Positions 8,887-16,274 of a stretch of 64,000 bases of DNA are shown here, in pieces. The DNA comes from Clostridia bacterium. GTDB taxonomy: Bacteria > Bacillota > Clostridia > Christensenellales > Borkfalkiaceae. The position numbers and the translations under genes are program-made. The DNA is taken from contig CAAFMS010000007.1 of assembly GCA_900764105.1 (NCBI GenBank), positions 124,001 through 188,000 on the forward strand. Direction: 5' to 3'. The stretch's first letter is position 1; each line of letters opens with the position of its first letter. Under the pieces are notes generated by a model, which saw nothing but the letters and a program-made list of their open reading frames with translations, searched no databases and was not told the origin of the DNA.

Positions 8887-9258
8887 ATGCTTGAATTATT
8901 ATATATGTATTTAAAGGCTTTCGTAGTAGGCGGAGCAATATGTACGATTGCTCAACTGCTCATAAATTACACAAAAATTACTTCGGGTAAAATTCTCGTT
9001 TATTTTATGCTTTCGGGACTTATTCTTCAAGCCTTCGGACTATATCAATATATCGTAGACTTTGCGGGCGCGGGAGCGACCGTACCCATAAGCGGTTTCG
9101 GTTATCTGCTCGCAAACGGGGCGATTAAAGGAGCGAAACAAGGTCTTTTCGGGGCGTTTACGGGCGGACTTGCGGCGGCTTCGGCGGGGGTTACCGCGGC
9201 GGTAGTATTCGGATATTTCAACGCGTTGATATTCAGATCGCGTTCAAAAAAGAATTAA
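8887..9258 (+). CDS. spoVAE: Stage V sporulation protein AE
   Basis: This 123-aa protein is highly hydrophobic with about four membrane segments. It has the SpoVAE/SpoVAEb features GGAICTIAQLLI near the start and the glycine-rich TVPISGFGYLLANGAIKGA. It would be part of the spore inner-membrane SpoVA channel for Ca-dipicolinate together with SpoVAC and SpoVAD. A ribosome-binding site (GAGGTG) lies in the nine-base gap after spoVAD, so it is the second cistron of the operon. The third core subunit, SpoVAC, is encoded about 10 kb away on the other strand. Confidence 0.95.
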   Translation: MLELLYMYLKAFVVGGAICTIAQLLINYTKITSGKILVYFMLSGLILQAFGLYQYIVDFAGAGATVPISGFGYLLANGAIKGAKQGLFGAFTGGLAAASAGVTAAVVFGYFNALIFRSRSKKN

Positions 9259-9656
9259 AAATAACGTGTAAACCCCGACATCAAATCGAACGCAATCTCA
9301 TTTATCTTTTTTATAATATTTCGCATACTAACGGGACGTCGAGGCGCCGTCCCCTACATTTACTACAACCTCAATACCATTGCAGAATAAATATGCCGAT
9401 TTTTATAAAAGTTAGACTAACAATTTAATAAAAATATTTCGAAAACGATTTCTTTTTGACCTGATATTTTATATAGCGTTGCCGTAGGGGACGGCGCCTC
9501 GACGTCCCTTATGGCATATTATATCTTGAAAATCATTCCTTTTGATCTGATATTTTGTATAGCGTTGCCGTATGGAACGACGCACATCAGAACTCTAAAA
9601 AATGCTTGCATTTTTAAAAAAAAGGCGTCTCATTTTGTATTTTCAGGTCGTATTTA
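9259..9656. repeat. Gene-free stretch with REP-like hairpins and short repeats
   Basis: This A/T-rich intergenic segment has no credible gene. It holds a perfect 25-bp inverted repeat (9333-9357 and 9484-9508) around a 126-bp core; each arm is itself a GGGACG...CGTCCC hairpin. A diverged direct repeat of about 57 bp (9441-9497 and 9528-9583, with the shared words TGATATTTT and TATAGCGTTGCCGTA) lies across the right arm. A hairpin at 9597-9615 (AAAATGC/GCATTTT) next to an A/T run may be an old terminator for the tRNA gene. Confidence 0.6.
9333..9508. mobile_element. MITE-like element with 25-bp perfect terminal inverted repeats
   Basis: The left arm begins GGGACGTCGAGGCGCCGTCC at 9333 and ends at 9357; the right arm at 9484-9508 is its exact reverse complement. 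The 126-bp interior is A/T-rich and has no open frame. I see no clear target-site duplication, so this could also be two REP-like hairpin elements in opposite orientation. A diverged third copy of the arm lies at 24538-24559. Confidence 0.45.
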
Positions 9657-9886
9657 TCGAGGTGACGGGACTTGCTCCGCTCGTTTTCTGCCTTTTTACT
9701 CATTTTCTCTCTATGCTTTTATATTCATAAAAGGCATTCTTCTCTTGTTTATCCTCTATTTAACTCGCTATCACGCCTGCCGCTAAAAACACGCCATTCA
9801 AGGCGTGTTTTCTTTACGCGGCGTTCAAGTCCCGATACGATGATAAAAAAAATTGCAACAACATATTGTTGTCGCAATTTTTTTGG
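9657..9886. repeat. Tandem unit A derived from the tRNA-Pro 3' end (230 bp)
   Basis: The unit starts with TCGAGGTGACGGGACTTG, identical to the 3' end of the tRNA-Pro gene (minus strand), then leaves the tRNA sequence completely. It contains an internal hairpin (AACACGCC/GGCGTGTT, 9788-9809), an inverted T-arm-like word GTTCAAGTCCCG (9823-9834), and ends with a copy of the tRNA terminator hairpin (9853-9877). It is about 96% identical to unit B. The open frames across it (such as 9511-9786 and 9672-10136) are artefacts of the repeat. Confidence 0.8.
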
Positions 9887-10117
9887 TCGAGGTGACGGGA
9901 CTTGCTCCGCTCGTTTTCTACCTTCTTACTCATTTCACCTCTATGCTTTTATATTCATAAAAGGCATTCTTCTCTTGTCTATCCTCTGTTTTAACTCGCT
10001 ATCACGCCTGCCGCTAAAAACACGCCATTCAAGGCGTGTTTTCTTTACGCGGCGTTCAAGTCCCGTTTCGATGATAAAAAAAATTGCAACAACATATTGT
10101 TGTCGCAATTTTTTTGG
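9887..10117. repeat. Tandem unit B derived from the tRNA-Pro 3' end (231 bp)
   Basis: This second copy of the unit differs from unit A at roughly ten positions, including one extra base. It begins with the same 18-bp core at 9887-9904, carries the hairpin at about 10018-10041 and GTTCAAGTCCCG at 10054-10065, and runs directly into the intact tRNA-Pro gene, whose own 18-bp core is at 10118-10135. The three core copies are therefore spaced 230 and 231 bp apart. Confidence 0.8.
10074..10108 (-). terminator. Intrinsic terminator of tRNA-Pro
   Basis: On the minus strand the arm TTGCGACAAC pairs with GTTGTTGCAA over ten positions (one G-T) with an AATAT loop, followed by at least eight T. It begins six bases past the encoded CCA end. 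An identical copy lies in the tandem unit at 9853-9877. Confidence 0.85.
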
Positions 10118-10191
10118 TCGAGGTGACGGGACTTGAACCCACGACCTCTTGGTCCCGAACCAAGCGCGCTACCAAACTGCGCTACACCTCG
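10115..10191 (-). tRNA. tRNA-Pro (anticodon CGG)
   Basis: This 77-nt gene has a 7-bp acceptor stem CGAGGTG/CACCTCG, D-arm GCGC...GCGC, anticodon stem CTTGG/CCAAG with loop TTCGGGA (anticodon CGG, proline), T-loop TTCAAGT, discriminator A and an encoded CCA. It is transcribed from a good promoter at 10224-10252 and ends in a strong terminator. Its last 18 bases of mature tRNA up to the discriminator (10118-10135) are duplicated twice downstream in the tandem units, the pattern left by elements that integrate into tRNA 3' ends. Confidence 0.95.
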
Positions 10192-10223
10192 TCGCTACTT
10201 CCTTTCTCTTCGTAGCGTTCATT

Positions 10224-10252
10224 ATTATACTACATTTGTTTTCTTTTCGCAA
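10224..10252 (-). promoter_or_regulatory. Promoter of tRNA-Pro
   Basis: TTGCGA (10247-10252), a 17-bp spacer and TATAAT (10224-10229) on the minus strand. The predicted start is about 26 bases before the tRNA 5' end. The short leader can fold into a CGCTAC/GTAGCG hairpin (about 10194-10218). Confidence 0.75.
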
Positions 10253-10270
10253 CTGTTTTAATGCCCTTTT

Positions 10271-10954
10271 TTATAAGTTTATTCGCATTTTAACGCCGTT
10301 CTCTTTTAAATACTGTCTACGTGTTTTCCAATCTGGCATATATTCGCTCAACATTCCCTTAAACCCTTGTTGGTGATTCGGATAACGTATATGTATCAAT
10401 TCGTGAAGCACGACGTATTCTATACAACGGGCAGGCATCGATACAAGATAGAAAGATATTCTTATCGCCCTCGTTTTAGGCGTACAACTACCCCATAGCG
10501 ATTTCATTTTGCGAATTTTTACTTCGCTCGATTTAAGCCCAGTTATCTCTTCCCATTTTTTGAAATATCCGACCAATACTTCTTCAAGCGATTTTTCAAG
10601 GTATTTTATTGTAGCCGCTTTCGACCTTTCTTCGTTTTTGACGACTACGGTCATAATATCGTCGCCGCAAATAACTTGTTCTCTGCTACCTTTAACGACC
10701 TCTAATCGCCTTTTCTGACCGAATACGAACAATTCGCCGCCGTCCGAAAAATCCGTTTTGCGGTAGTTTTCGTTTTTTTCTACCGCCCTTTTTATCCATT
10801 CGATTTTGGATTTGAAAAATTCACACGCTTTTTCTTCGGAAATTCCGTAAGGTACAGTTAAAAAAACGTCGCCCGTTTCGTTTACCCGTATGCTAACGTT
10901 TTTCACTCTTTTTTTTGTTATTTCCGCTTCTATTCCGTATAAATTTTTTTTCAT
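10271..10954 (-). CDS. YgjP-type (DUF45, WrpA family) metalloprotease
   Basis: This 227-aa protein has the normal length for the SprT-like DUF45 family. It contains the zinc-binding helix VVLHELIHIRYPNHQQGF (HExxH with a downstream histidine), preceded by the family words RKMKSLWGSC and TRAIRISFYLV. The family consists of putative zinc proteases of unknown target. It lies 48 bp after rny on the same strand, separated by a GC-rich hairpin. No ribosome-binding site is seen before ATG 10954, so the start is less certain than the family call. Confidence 0.88.
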   Translation of the reverse strand: MKKNLYGIEAEITKKRVKNVSIRVNETGDVFLTVPYGISEEKACEFFKSKIEWIKRAVEKNENYRKTDFSDGGELFVFGQKRRLEVVKGSREQVICGDDIMTVVVKNEERSKAATIKYLEKSLEEVLVGYFKKWEEITGLKSSEVKIRKMKSLWGSCTPKTRAIRISFYLVSMPARCIEYVVLHELIHIRYPNHQQGFKGMLSEYMPDWKTRRQYLKENGVKMRINL

Positions 10955-10967
10955 ATCATATAAACTT

Positions 10968-10992
10968 GCCGACGGAGACTTGCCCCGTCGGC
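10968..10992 (-). terminator. Hairpin between rny and the YgjP-type gene
   Basis: GCCGACGG/CCGTCGGC form a perfect 8-bp stem. The downstream tract on the minus strand is AAGTTTATA rather than a T run, so it may be a weak terminator or an RNA-stabilising hairpin rather than a full stop. Confidence 0.4.
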
Positions 10993-11002
10993 AGATTAAA
11001 AT

Positions 11003-12607
11003 TTATTTCGCGTATTCTACGCAACGCCATTCTCTGATAACGTTGACTTTGATTTGCCCCGGATATTCGAGTTCGCTCTCGATTTTCTTCGCAATATCTT
11101 TCGCAAGGAACATCGCCTGATTGTCGTCGATTTGCTCGGGTTTAACCATAACTCTGACTTCTCTTCCCGCCTGAATAGCGTAAGCCTTTTCAACGCCTTT
11201 GAAGCCTGCGGAAATGGTTTCGAGTTGTTCGAGTCTCTTGACGTAGTTTGCGCTTGTCTCGCGTCTCGCGCCGGGTCTTGCGCCCGAAATTGCGTCTGCC
11301 GCCTGAACGAGTACAGCCTCGATACATTTCGGTTCTACGTCGCCGTGGTGAGCCTGAATACAGTTAATAACGTTCTTGCTTTCCTTATACTTCTTCGCAA
11401 GGTCTACGCCGATCTGAATATGCGTTCCCTCAACTTCGAAGTCAACGGCTTTACCTATATCGTGCAAAAGTCCGCCTCTCTTGGCAAGGTTTACGTCCAC
11501 GCCGAGTTCGGCTGCCATAAGTCCCGCAAGGTGCGCGACTTCGAGCGAGTGCTGTAACACGTTCTGACCGTAACTCGTTCTGAATTTAAGTCTGCCGAGA
11601 AGTTTAATAAGTTCGGGATGAATACCGAAAAGACCAACCTCGAACATCGCGGCTTCGCCCGCTTCTTTTATTTGGACGTCGAGTTCTTTTTTTACCTTTT
11701 CGACTGTCTCTTCTATGCGAGCGGGGTGTATTCTGCCGTCGGCGATAAGTTTTTCGAGTGAAAGTCTCGCGACTTCTCTTCTGACAGGATCAAAGCCCGA
11801 AAGAATAACGACTTCGGGCGTATCGTCGATAATAAGTTCTATGCCCGTAGCGTTTTCGATTGCCCTTATGTTTCTGCCTTCTCTTCCGATTATCCTCGCC
11901 TTCATATCTTCGCTCGGAAGGGGTACGACGGAAACGGTTATTTCGGACGCGTGATCGGTGCAACACTTCTGAATAGCAAGGCTTATGATGTCCTTCGCCT
12001 TTTTGTCCGCTTCGTCTTTCGCTTCCTGCTCCATACTGCGAACCTGCATCGCGACGTCCTTTCTCGCGTCGTCGAGTATCGCTTCGGAAAGTTGCTTTTT
12101 TGCCTCTTCTTTCGAAAGACCCGAGATTTCTTCGAGTTTAGCGACTACCATTTCGTACTGCTGGTCGATTTTTTCTTGCTTCGCCTGAATGGACGAAACC
12201 TTTCTGTCGAGATCTTTCTTCTGCTGTTCGAGTTCCTCTTTTTGTTTCAAAAGGTTGTTGTCTTTTTTGTTGAGCAACTCTTCTTTCTGGTTAATTCTCT
12301 GCTCGGCTTTTTGTAATTCAGCCTTTTTCTCCCTCGTATCGCGTTCAAAATCGTTACGAAGTTTAATTTCCTGCTCTTTTGCTTCTAAAATAGCCTCTTT
12401 CTTGATTGCCTTACATTCCTGTTCGGCTTCTTCTTTCATCTTGGCTACGACGGTTTCAACCGTTCCGACCTTTGCATTTCTCATTTTGTCGGAGATTGCT
12501 CTTCCGATAATAAATCCAATGACCGTAAATACTACGACGCATGCGGCGGCAATGCCTATCCATATCGCGTCGTTCATCAAAAGCAGGGAGTTGATGTAGT
12601 TTACCAT
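11003..12607 (-). CDS. rny: Ribonuclease Y
   Basis: This 534-aa protein has the family length and order: an N-terminal transmembrane helix (about 13-33), a long charged coiled coil (about 40-200), a KH RNA-binding domain with GREGRNIRAIE (about 240), and an HD domain with LLHDIGKA (about 385) and IQAHHGD. RNase Y is the membrane-anchored endonuclease that starts mRNA decay in many Bacillota. The ATG at 12607 is supported by GGGAGG six bases upstream. A near-perfect promoter lies about 90 bp before it, with a small hairpin in the leader. Confidence 0.97.
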   Translation of the reverse strand: MVNYINSLLLMNDAIWIGIAAACVVVFTVIGFIIGRAISDKMRNAKVGTVETVVAKMKEEAEQECKAIKKEAILEAKEQEIKLRNDFERDTREKKAELQKAEQRINQKEELLNKKDNNLLKQKEELEQQKKDLDRKVSSIQAKQEKIDQQYEMVVAKLEEISGLSKEEAKKQLSEAILDDARKDVAMQVRSMEQEAKDEADKKAKDIISLAIQKCCTDHASEITVSVVPLPSEDMKARIIGREGRNIRAIENATGIELIIDDTPEVVILSGFDPVRREVARLSLEKLIADGRIHPARIEETVEKVKKELDVQIKEAGEAAMFEVGLFGIHPELIKLLGRLKFRTSYGQNVLQHSLEVAHLAGLMAAELGVDVNLAKRGGLLHDIGKAVDFEVEGTHIQIGVDLAKKYKESKNVINCIQAHHGDVEPKCIEAVLVQAADAISGARPGARRETSANYVKRLEQLETISAGFKGVEKAYAIQAGREVRVMVKPEQIDDNQAMFLAKDIAKKIESELEYPGQIKVNVIREWRCVEYAK

Positions 12608-12629
12608 ATCTGCCTCCCGATATTATTAA

Positions 12630-12646
12630 GCGTGATTTTCTCACGC
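12630..12646 (-). promoter_or_regulatory. Stem-loop in the rny 5' leader
   Basis: GCGTGA-GAAAA-TCACGC forms a perfect 6-bp hairpin in the leader, about ten bases upstream of the ribosome-binding site. RNase Y genes can be autoregulated through their leaders in some bacteria; a role here is inference. Confidence 0.35.
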
Positions 12647-12697
12647 CGAGTAAAAACTAAAAAATACTGACGCATTTTTAAGCATTATACTTTTTAT

Positions 12698-12726
12698 ATT
12701 ATAAAATATTATTTATAATAAGTCAA
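12698..12726 (-). promoter_or_regulatory. Promoter of rny
   Basis: TTGACT (12721-12726), a 17-bp A/T-rich spacer and TATAAT (12698-12703) on the minus strand, a near-consensus sigma-A promoter. The predicted leader is about 85 nt. Confidence 0.8.
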
Positions 12727-12736
12727 TCTTTTTCCG

Positions 12737-12779
12737 AAAAAATACGGCATATATAAAATATTTTTTATACATACCGTAT
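12737..12779 (-). terminator. Terminator after dxs
   Basis: A long stem of about 13 pairs (ATACGGTATGTATA with TATATATGCCGTAT, two G-T pairs) is followed on the minus strand by a T run. It lies just past the dxs stop and upstream of the rny promoter, closing the M18-HD-pepT-dxs operon. Confidence 0.75.
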
Positions 12780-12789
12780 CGAATTTTTA

Positions 12790-14580
12790 TCATTTCAAAG
12801 CTTTCACAACGTTTTCGACGGTGATCCCCGCCGCTTCTATCTGTCTGCTTACGCTCGAATGTCTCACGAACTTATCGGGAAACGCAAATATTTTCAAGTC
12901 GCATTTTACGCTATTTTCCGCAAAATATTCGGCAATCGCGCTACCGAAGCCGCCGCTTATCACGTTTTCCTCTATAGTTATAACGTTTTTTCCCACAAGT
13001 TTCGATAAATACTCTTTATCGAGAGGTTTCACGCTTCTGCAATTAACGATCGAAACCGGTTTTCCCGAAATTTCGGCGGCTTTTCTCGCAATTCTTATCG
13101 CTCTCATTCCCACGCACAGAACGACGTTCTCCTCTACAGTTTCGTCGTGTTCCCATAAAGACTTTTCGATCGGAACGTGAATTTCGTCCTCGTCCACCGT
13201 TCCGTTCGGATACCTTATGGCGCACGGAGCGTCGAGCGAAAGACAATATTTGAAAATATTTTCGAGTTCCTCAACGTCCTTGGCGGCGAATACGCTCATA
13301 TTCGGCAAAGACCTCAGATAAGTCAAATCGTAAAGACCTTGGTGCGTAGCACCGTCGTTACCGACCGCGCCCGCCCTGTCAACCATAAAAATCACGAGCA
13401 GGTTCTGTAAACATACGTCCTGCATAATCTGGTCGAAACCTCGCTGTAAAAAGGTCGAATAAACGCAAACTACGGGCTTTAAACCACCCATTGCCTGCCC
13501 TGCGGCGAAGGTTACGGCGTGTTCTTCGGCAATTCCTACGTCATAGAAATTTCGGGGATAATTTTTAGCAAATTCCGAAAGACCCGTGCCGTCTCTCATC
13601 CCCGCGCATATCGCGGTTATGCGTTTATCTTTTTCGACTGCGTCGGTAAGTATTTTCCCGACGCCCGACGAGAACGCGTTCTCGCTCGTCTTTAAGTTTC
13701 TGCCGACTCCGTGATAAACTTCGGCGTTATTTTCGGCGTCCGCTAAGCCTTTGCCTTTCGTGGTTTTGATATGAAGAAGAACGCCCTTATCCGAATTTTT
13801 TACCTTTTTCAGAATTTTGACAAGTTCGCTCATCTTATGCCCGTTGTAAACTCCGACGTATTTGAATCCGAGCGAGTCGATAACCGATAAACCGCTTAAA
13901 CTTCTCTTAACTACGCGTTTAAAACGCTTTAATCCTCTGCCTATAAAACTATTTCCGATGGTTCTCGAAAAGAAATCCATAACTTTTCCGTAAGACCTTT
14001 TGGTCGTTACGTCGGACATTATTTTGTAGAGACCGTTATTGTTCGCCGAAATAGACATTCCGTTGTCGTTGAGAATTACAATAAATTTTTTCGGCTTTTT
14101 CTCCGACGAAGTAATCGCTTCGAGGTTTTCGCCGTTAAAAACAGACGCGTCCCCGACTACGTCTACGACGTAATAATCCCGATTCAGGCTGTCTCTTGCC
14201 GCGCAATATCCCAAACTTGCCGATATGGAATTGCCCGCGTGTCCTGCGCAGAACGCGTCGTATTCGCTCTCGGAAACGTCGGGAAAACCACTTATACCCC
14301 CCTCTTGCCTTATCGTATCGAATCTGTCGTTTCTTCCGCTTAAAATTTTGTGAGCGTAGCACTGATGCCCGACGTCGAAAATGAGTTTGTCGTCGGGAAA
14401 ATCGAAACAATAATACAAGGCAACGGTAAGGTCTACGATCCCCAAATTAGAAGCGAGATGCCCGCCGTTTTGTCTGACGACTTCTATTATTCTCGTCCTT
14501 ATTTCTTCGGATAACGTTTCGAGTTCTTTTACGGATAGTTTTTTAACGTCCGAGGGCGTTTTCAGCGTGTCTAATATCAT
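12790..14580 (-). CDS. dxs: 1-deoxy-D-xylulose-5-phosphate synthase
   Basis: This 596-aa thiamine-diphosphate enzyme condenses pyruvate and glyceraldehyde-3-phosphate, the first step of the MEP isoprenoid and thiamine/pyridoxal precursor pathway. Visible features are GGHLASNLG near residue 40, DVGHQCYAHKIL, the TPP motif GDASVFNGENLEAI...NDN, and GIAEEHAVTFAAG. Compared with typical Dxs (about 620 aa) it is a little short, and two usually conserved motifs vary (GDG is GDA; IAEQH is IAEEH). It overlaps pepT by four bases as the last gene of a four-gene operon. It could be a divergent subclass of Dxs. Confidence 0.93.
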   Translation of the reverse strand: MILDTLKTPSDVKKLSVKELETLSEEIRTRIIEVVRQNGGHLASNLGIVDLTVALYYCFDFPDDKLIFDVGHQCYAHKILSGRNDRFDTIRQEGGISGFPDVSESEYDAFCAGHAGNSISASLGYCAARDSLNRDYYVVDVVGDASVFNGENLEAITSSEKKPKKFIVILNDNGMSISANNNGLYKIMSDVTTKRSYGKVMDFFSRTIGNSFIGRGLKRFKRVVKRSLSGLSVIDSLGFKYVGVYNGHKMSELVKILKKVKNSDKGVLLHIKTTKGKGLADAENNAEVYHGVGRNLKTSENAFSSGVGKILTDAVEKDKRITAICAGMRDGTGLSEFAKNYPRNFYDVGIAEEHAVTFAAGQAMGGLKPVVCVYSTFLQRGFDQIMQDVCLQNLLVIFMVDRAGAVGNDGATHQGLYDLTYLRSLPNMSVFAAKDVEELENIFKYCLSLDAPCAIRYPNGTVDEDEIHVPIEKSLWEHDETVEENVVLCVGMRAIRIARKAAEISGKPVSIVNCRSVKPLDKEYLSKLVGKNVITIEENVISGGFGSAIAEYFAENSVKCDLKIFAFPDKFVRHSSVSRQIEAAGITVENVVKALK

Positions 14581-15800
14581 TCGGCGGAAGCGTCCTCATC
14601 GGAGTAAATTTCAACGAGTTTCAGAATTATTTCCGTCATTTTATCGAGCGTGAAAGAAGGTATAAATTCCTTTCTGCCGTGAAAATTCAAGCCGCCCGTA
14701 GACAAATTCGGGCAAGGCAGACCGTCGTATGACAACCTCGCGCCGTCCGTACCGCCCCTTATAGGAACGATTTTCGGCGTAACGTCGCAATCCTTCATCG
14801 CTTTTTCGGCATTTTTGATAAGGTGGAAATTTGATTTGATTATTTCCGCCATATTGTAGTAACTGTCTTTTATTTCGCAGACAAAGGTATCTTTTCCGTA
14901 TTTATCGTTCAAAAAATCGCAGATTTTGGCAAAAAACGCCTTTTTTTCTTCAAATTTCGTTTTGTCGTGGTCGCGGATTATATAGTCTGCCGTAAGGCTT
15001 TCCACGCCGCCGCGTATTTCGCTCGCCATGAAAAAGCCCTCGTAATTTTCGGTGTTTACGGGACGCATGTTTTCGGGAAGCATAGAATGAAATTCCGCAA
15101 AAAGGTCGATAGCGTTTTTCATTTTATTCTTCGCGCTGCCCGGGTGAATACTCGCTCCGTTTACGATTAACTTGCCGCTCGCCGCGTTAAAATTTTCATA
15201 CTCTATTTCGCCGAGTTCGCCGCCGTCCACCGTATAACCGAAGTCCGCGCCGAATTTCTTCACGTCGAAAAGATCCGTTCCCCTGCCTATTTCTTCGTCG
15301 GGGGTAAACGCCACAAGCACGTCGCCGTGAACTATTTTCGGGTTATTAAGCAAGATTTCGCAAGCAGTCATTATTTCGGCAACGCCCGCCTTGTCGTCCG
15401 CGCCCAAAAGAGTGTTTCCGTCCGTGACGATTAACTCTCTGCCCTTATAATTCCCGAGTTCGAGATTATCCTTTAAGGAAATCGTTATACCGTTTTTTAA
15501 AACCACGTCGCCGCCCTCGTAAATAACCTCCGTCGGATTCACGTTTTTGCCGCTGACCGCAGGGGAAGTATCGACGTGCGCTATAAAACATATCCTTTTA
15601 AGCCCGCTTTTGTTGGCGGGAATAAGACCCGTAACGTAGCCGTTTTCGTCTATGTTCGCTTTCGCTCCGAGCGATGACAACTCTTTATAGAGGCATTCTA
15701 AAAGAACCCTCTGCCCCGCCGTACTCGGACAGGTCGCCGAGTTTTCGTCGGAAGTGGTTTCGTATTTTACGTATTTTAAAAATCTTTCTTTTGCCGTCAT
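14577..15800 (-). CDS. pepT: Peptidase T (tripeptide aminopeptidase)
   Basis: This 407-aa cytosolic M20 metallopeptidase removes N-terminal residues from tripeptides. The di-zinc site motifs are HVDTSPAV, GADDKAG, the catalytic EEIGRG, and the C-terminal PIRGGTDGARLS and NLSTGGLNFHG. The length is standard. It overlaps the HD gene upstream and dxs downstream by four bases each, so translation is coupled through the operon. Confidence 0.96.
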   Translation of the reverse strand: MTAKERFLKYVKYETTSDENSATCPSTAGQRVLLECLYKELSSLGAKANIDENGYVTGLIPANKSGLKRICFIAHVDTSPAVSGKNVNPTEVIYEGGDVVLKNGITISLKDNLELGNYKGRELIVTDGNTLLGADDKAGVAEIMTACEILLNNPKIVHGDVLVAFTPDEEIGRGTDLFDVKKFGADFGYTVDGGELGEIEYENFNAASGKLIVNGASIHPGSAKNKMKNAIDLFAEFHSMLPENMRPVNTENYEGFFMASEIRGGVESLTADYIIRDHDKTKFEEKKAFFAKICDFLNDKYGKDTFVCEIKDSYYNMAEIIKSNFHLIKNAEKAMKDCDVTPKIVPIRGGTDGARLSYDGLPCPNLSTGGLNFHGRKEFIPSFTLDKMTEIILKLVEIYSDEDASAE

Positions 15801-16273
15801 ACAGTTTTCTTCTTTTTTTTAGCGGATTTCATCTCGTCGATAGTGCATTTTCGGTCCATTTTTATGAGTATTCTCGCCTCTTTGCTTAAAGGCGGATGAA
15901 ACAAGTTAAGCGGATACATGTGACTTTCGATTATTCTTCTCTCTTTCGGAGTAAGATTGTAATCTCTCGTCGCGTTTCTCGCAGCCGTTTTCGCGTGTTT
16001 TATCCCGTGAAAGGTAAACAACGGCATTTTATGCCAGTCGTAAAAGTAATAATCGTGCAAAAAAGCCGCCCTCGTAAGCGAACGCAAATCGCATTTCACG
16101 CCGCGGCTTATAGCATACTCGTAACACGCCTTCGCAACGTTTACGCTGTGATCGTAAGTCGTTACTCCGGCGTGCGCGATATTATTCTTCAGACTCTGAT
16201 AATTTTCCGTGAGACAAATTTCCGCAAACAGTTCGTCGAAAAGAGAATAGTCTATAAATATCCCCTTTTTCAT
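15797..16273 (-). CDS. HD-domain phosphohydrolase family protein
   Basis: This 158-aa protein is a compact HD-superfamily domain. Metal-binding residues appear in TYDHSVNVA (about 40-48), AAFLHDYYFYDWH (about 71-83), the FHGIKHA histidines and SHMYP. The C-terminus is a short lysine-rich tail. The substrate is unknown. It lies two bases after the M18 peptidase gene and overlaps pepT by four bases, so it is made in a peptide-degradation operon, though this does not define its function. Confidence 0.82.
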   Translation of the reverse strand: MKKGIFIDYSLFDELFAEICLTENYQSLKNNIAHAGVTTYDHSVNVAKACYEYAISRGVKCDLRSLTRAAFLHDYYFYDWHKMPLFTFHGIKHAKTAARNATRDYNLTPKERRIIESHMYPLNLFHPPLSKEARILIKMDRKCTIDEMKSAKKKKKTV

Positions 16274-16274
16274 T

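Noticed and set aside
9511..10376. Plus-strand open frames of 91, 154 and 75 aa across the repeats, the tRNA and the YgjP-type gene end
   Set aside because: They translate the tandem units, antisense tRNA-Pro and antisense of the protease gene; their similarity to each other comes from the DNA repeat, and none has a ribosome-binding site with independent support.
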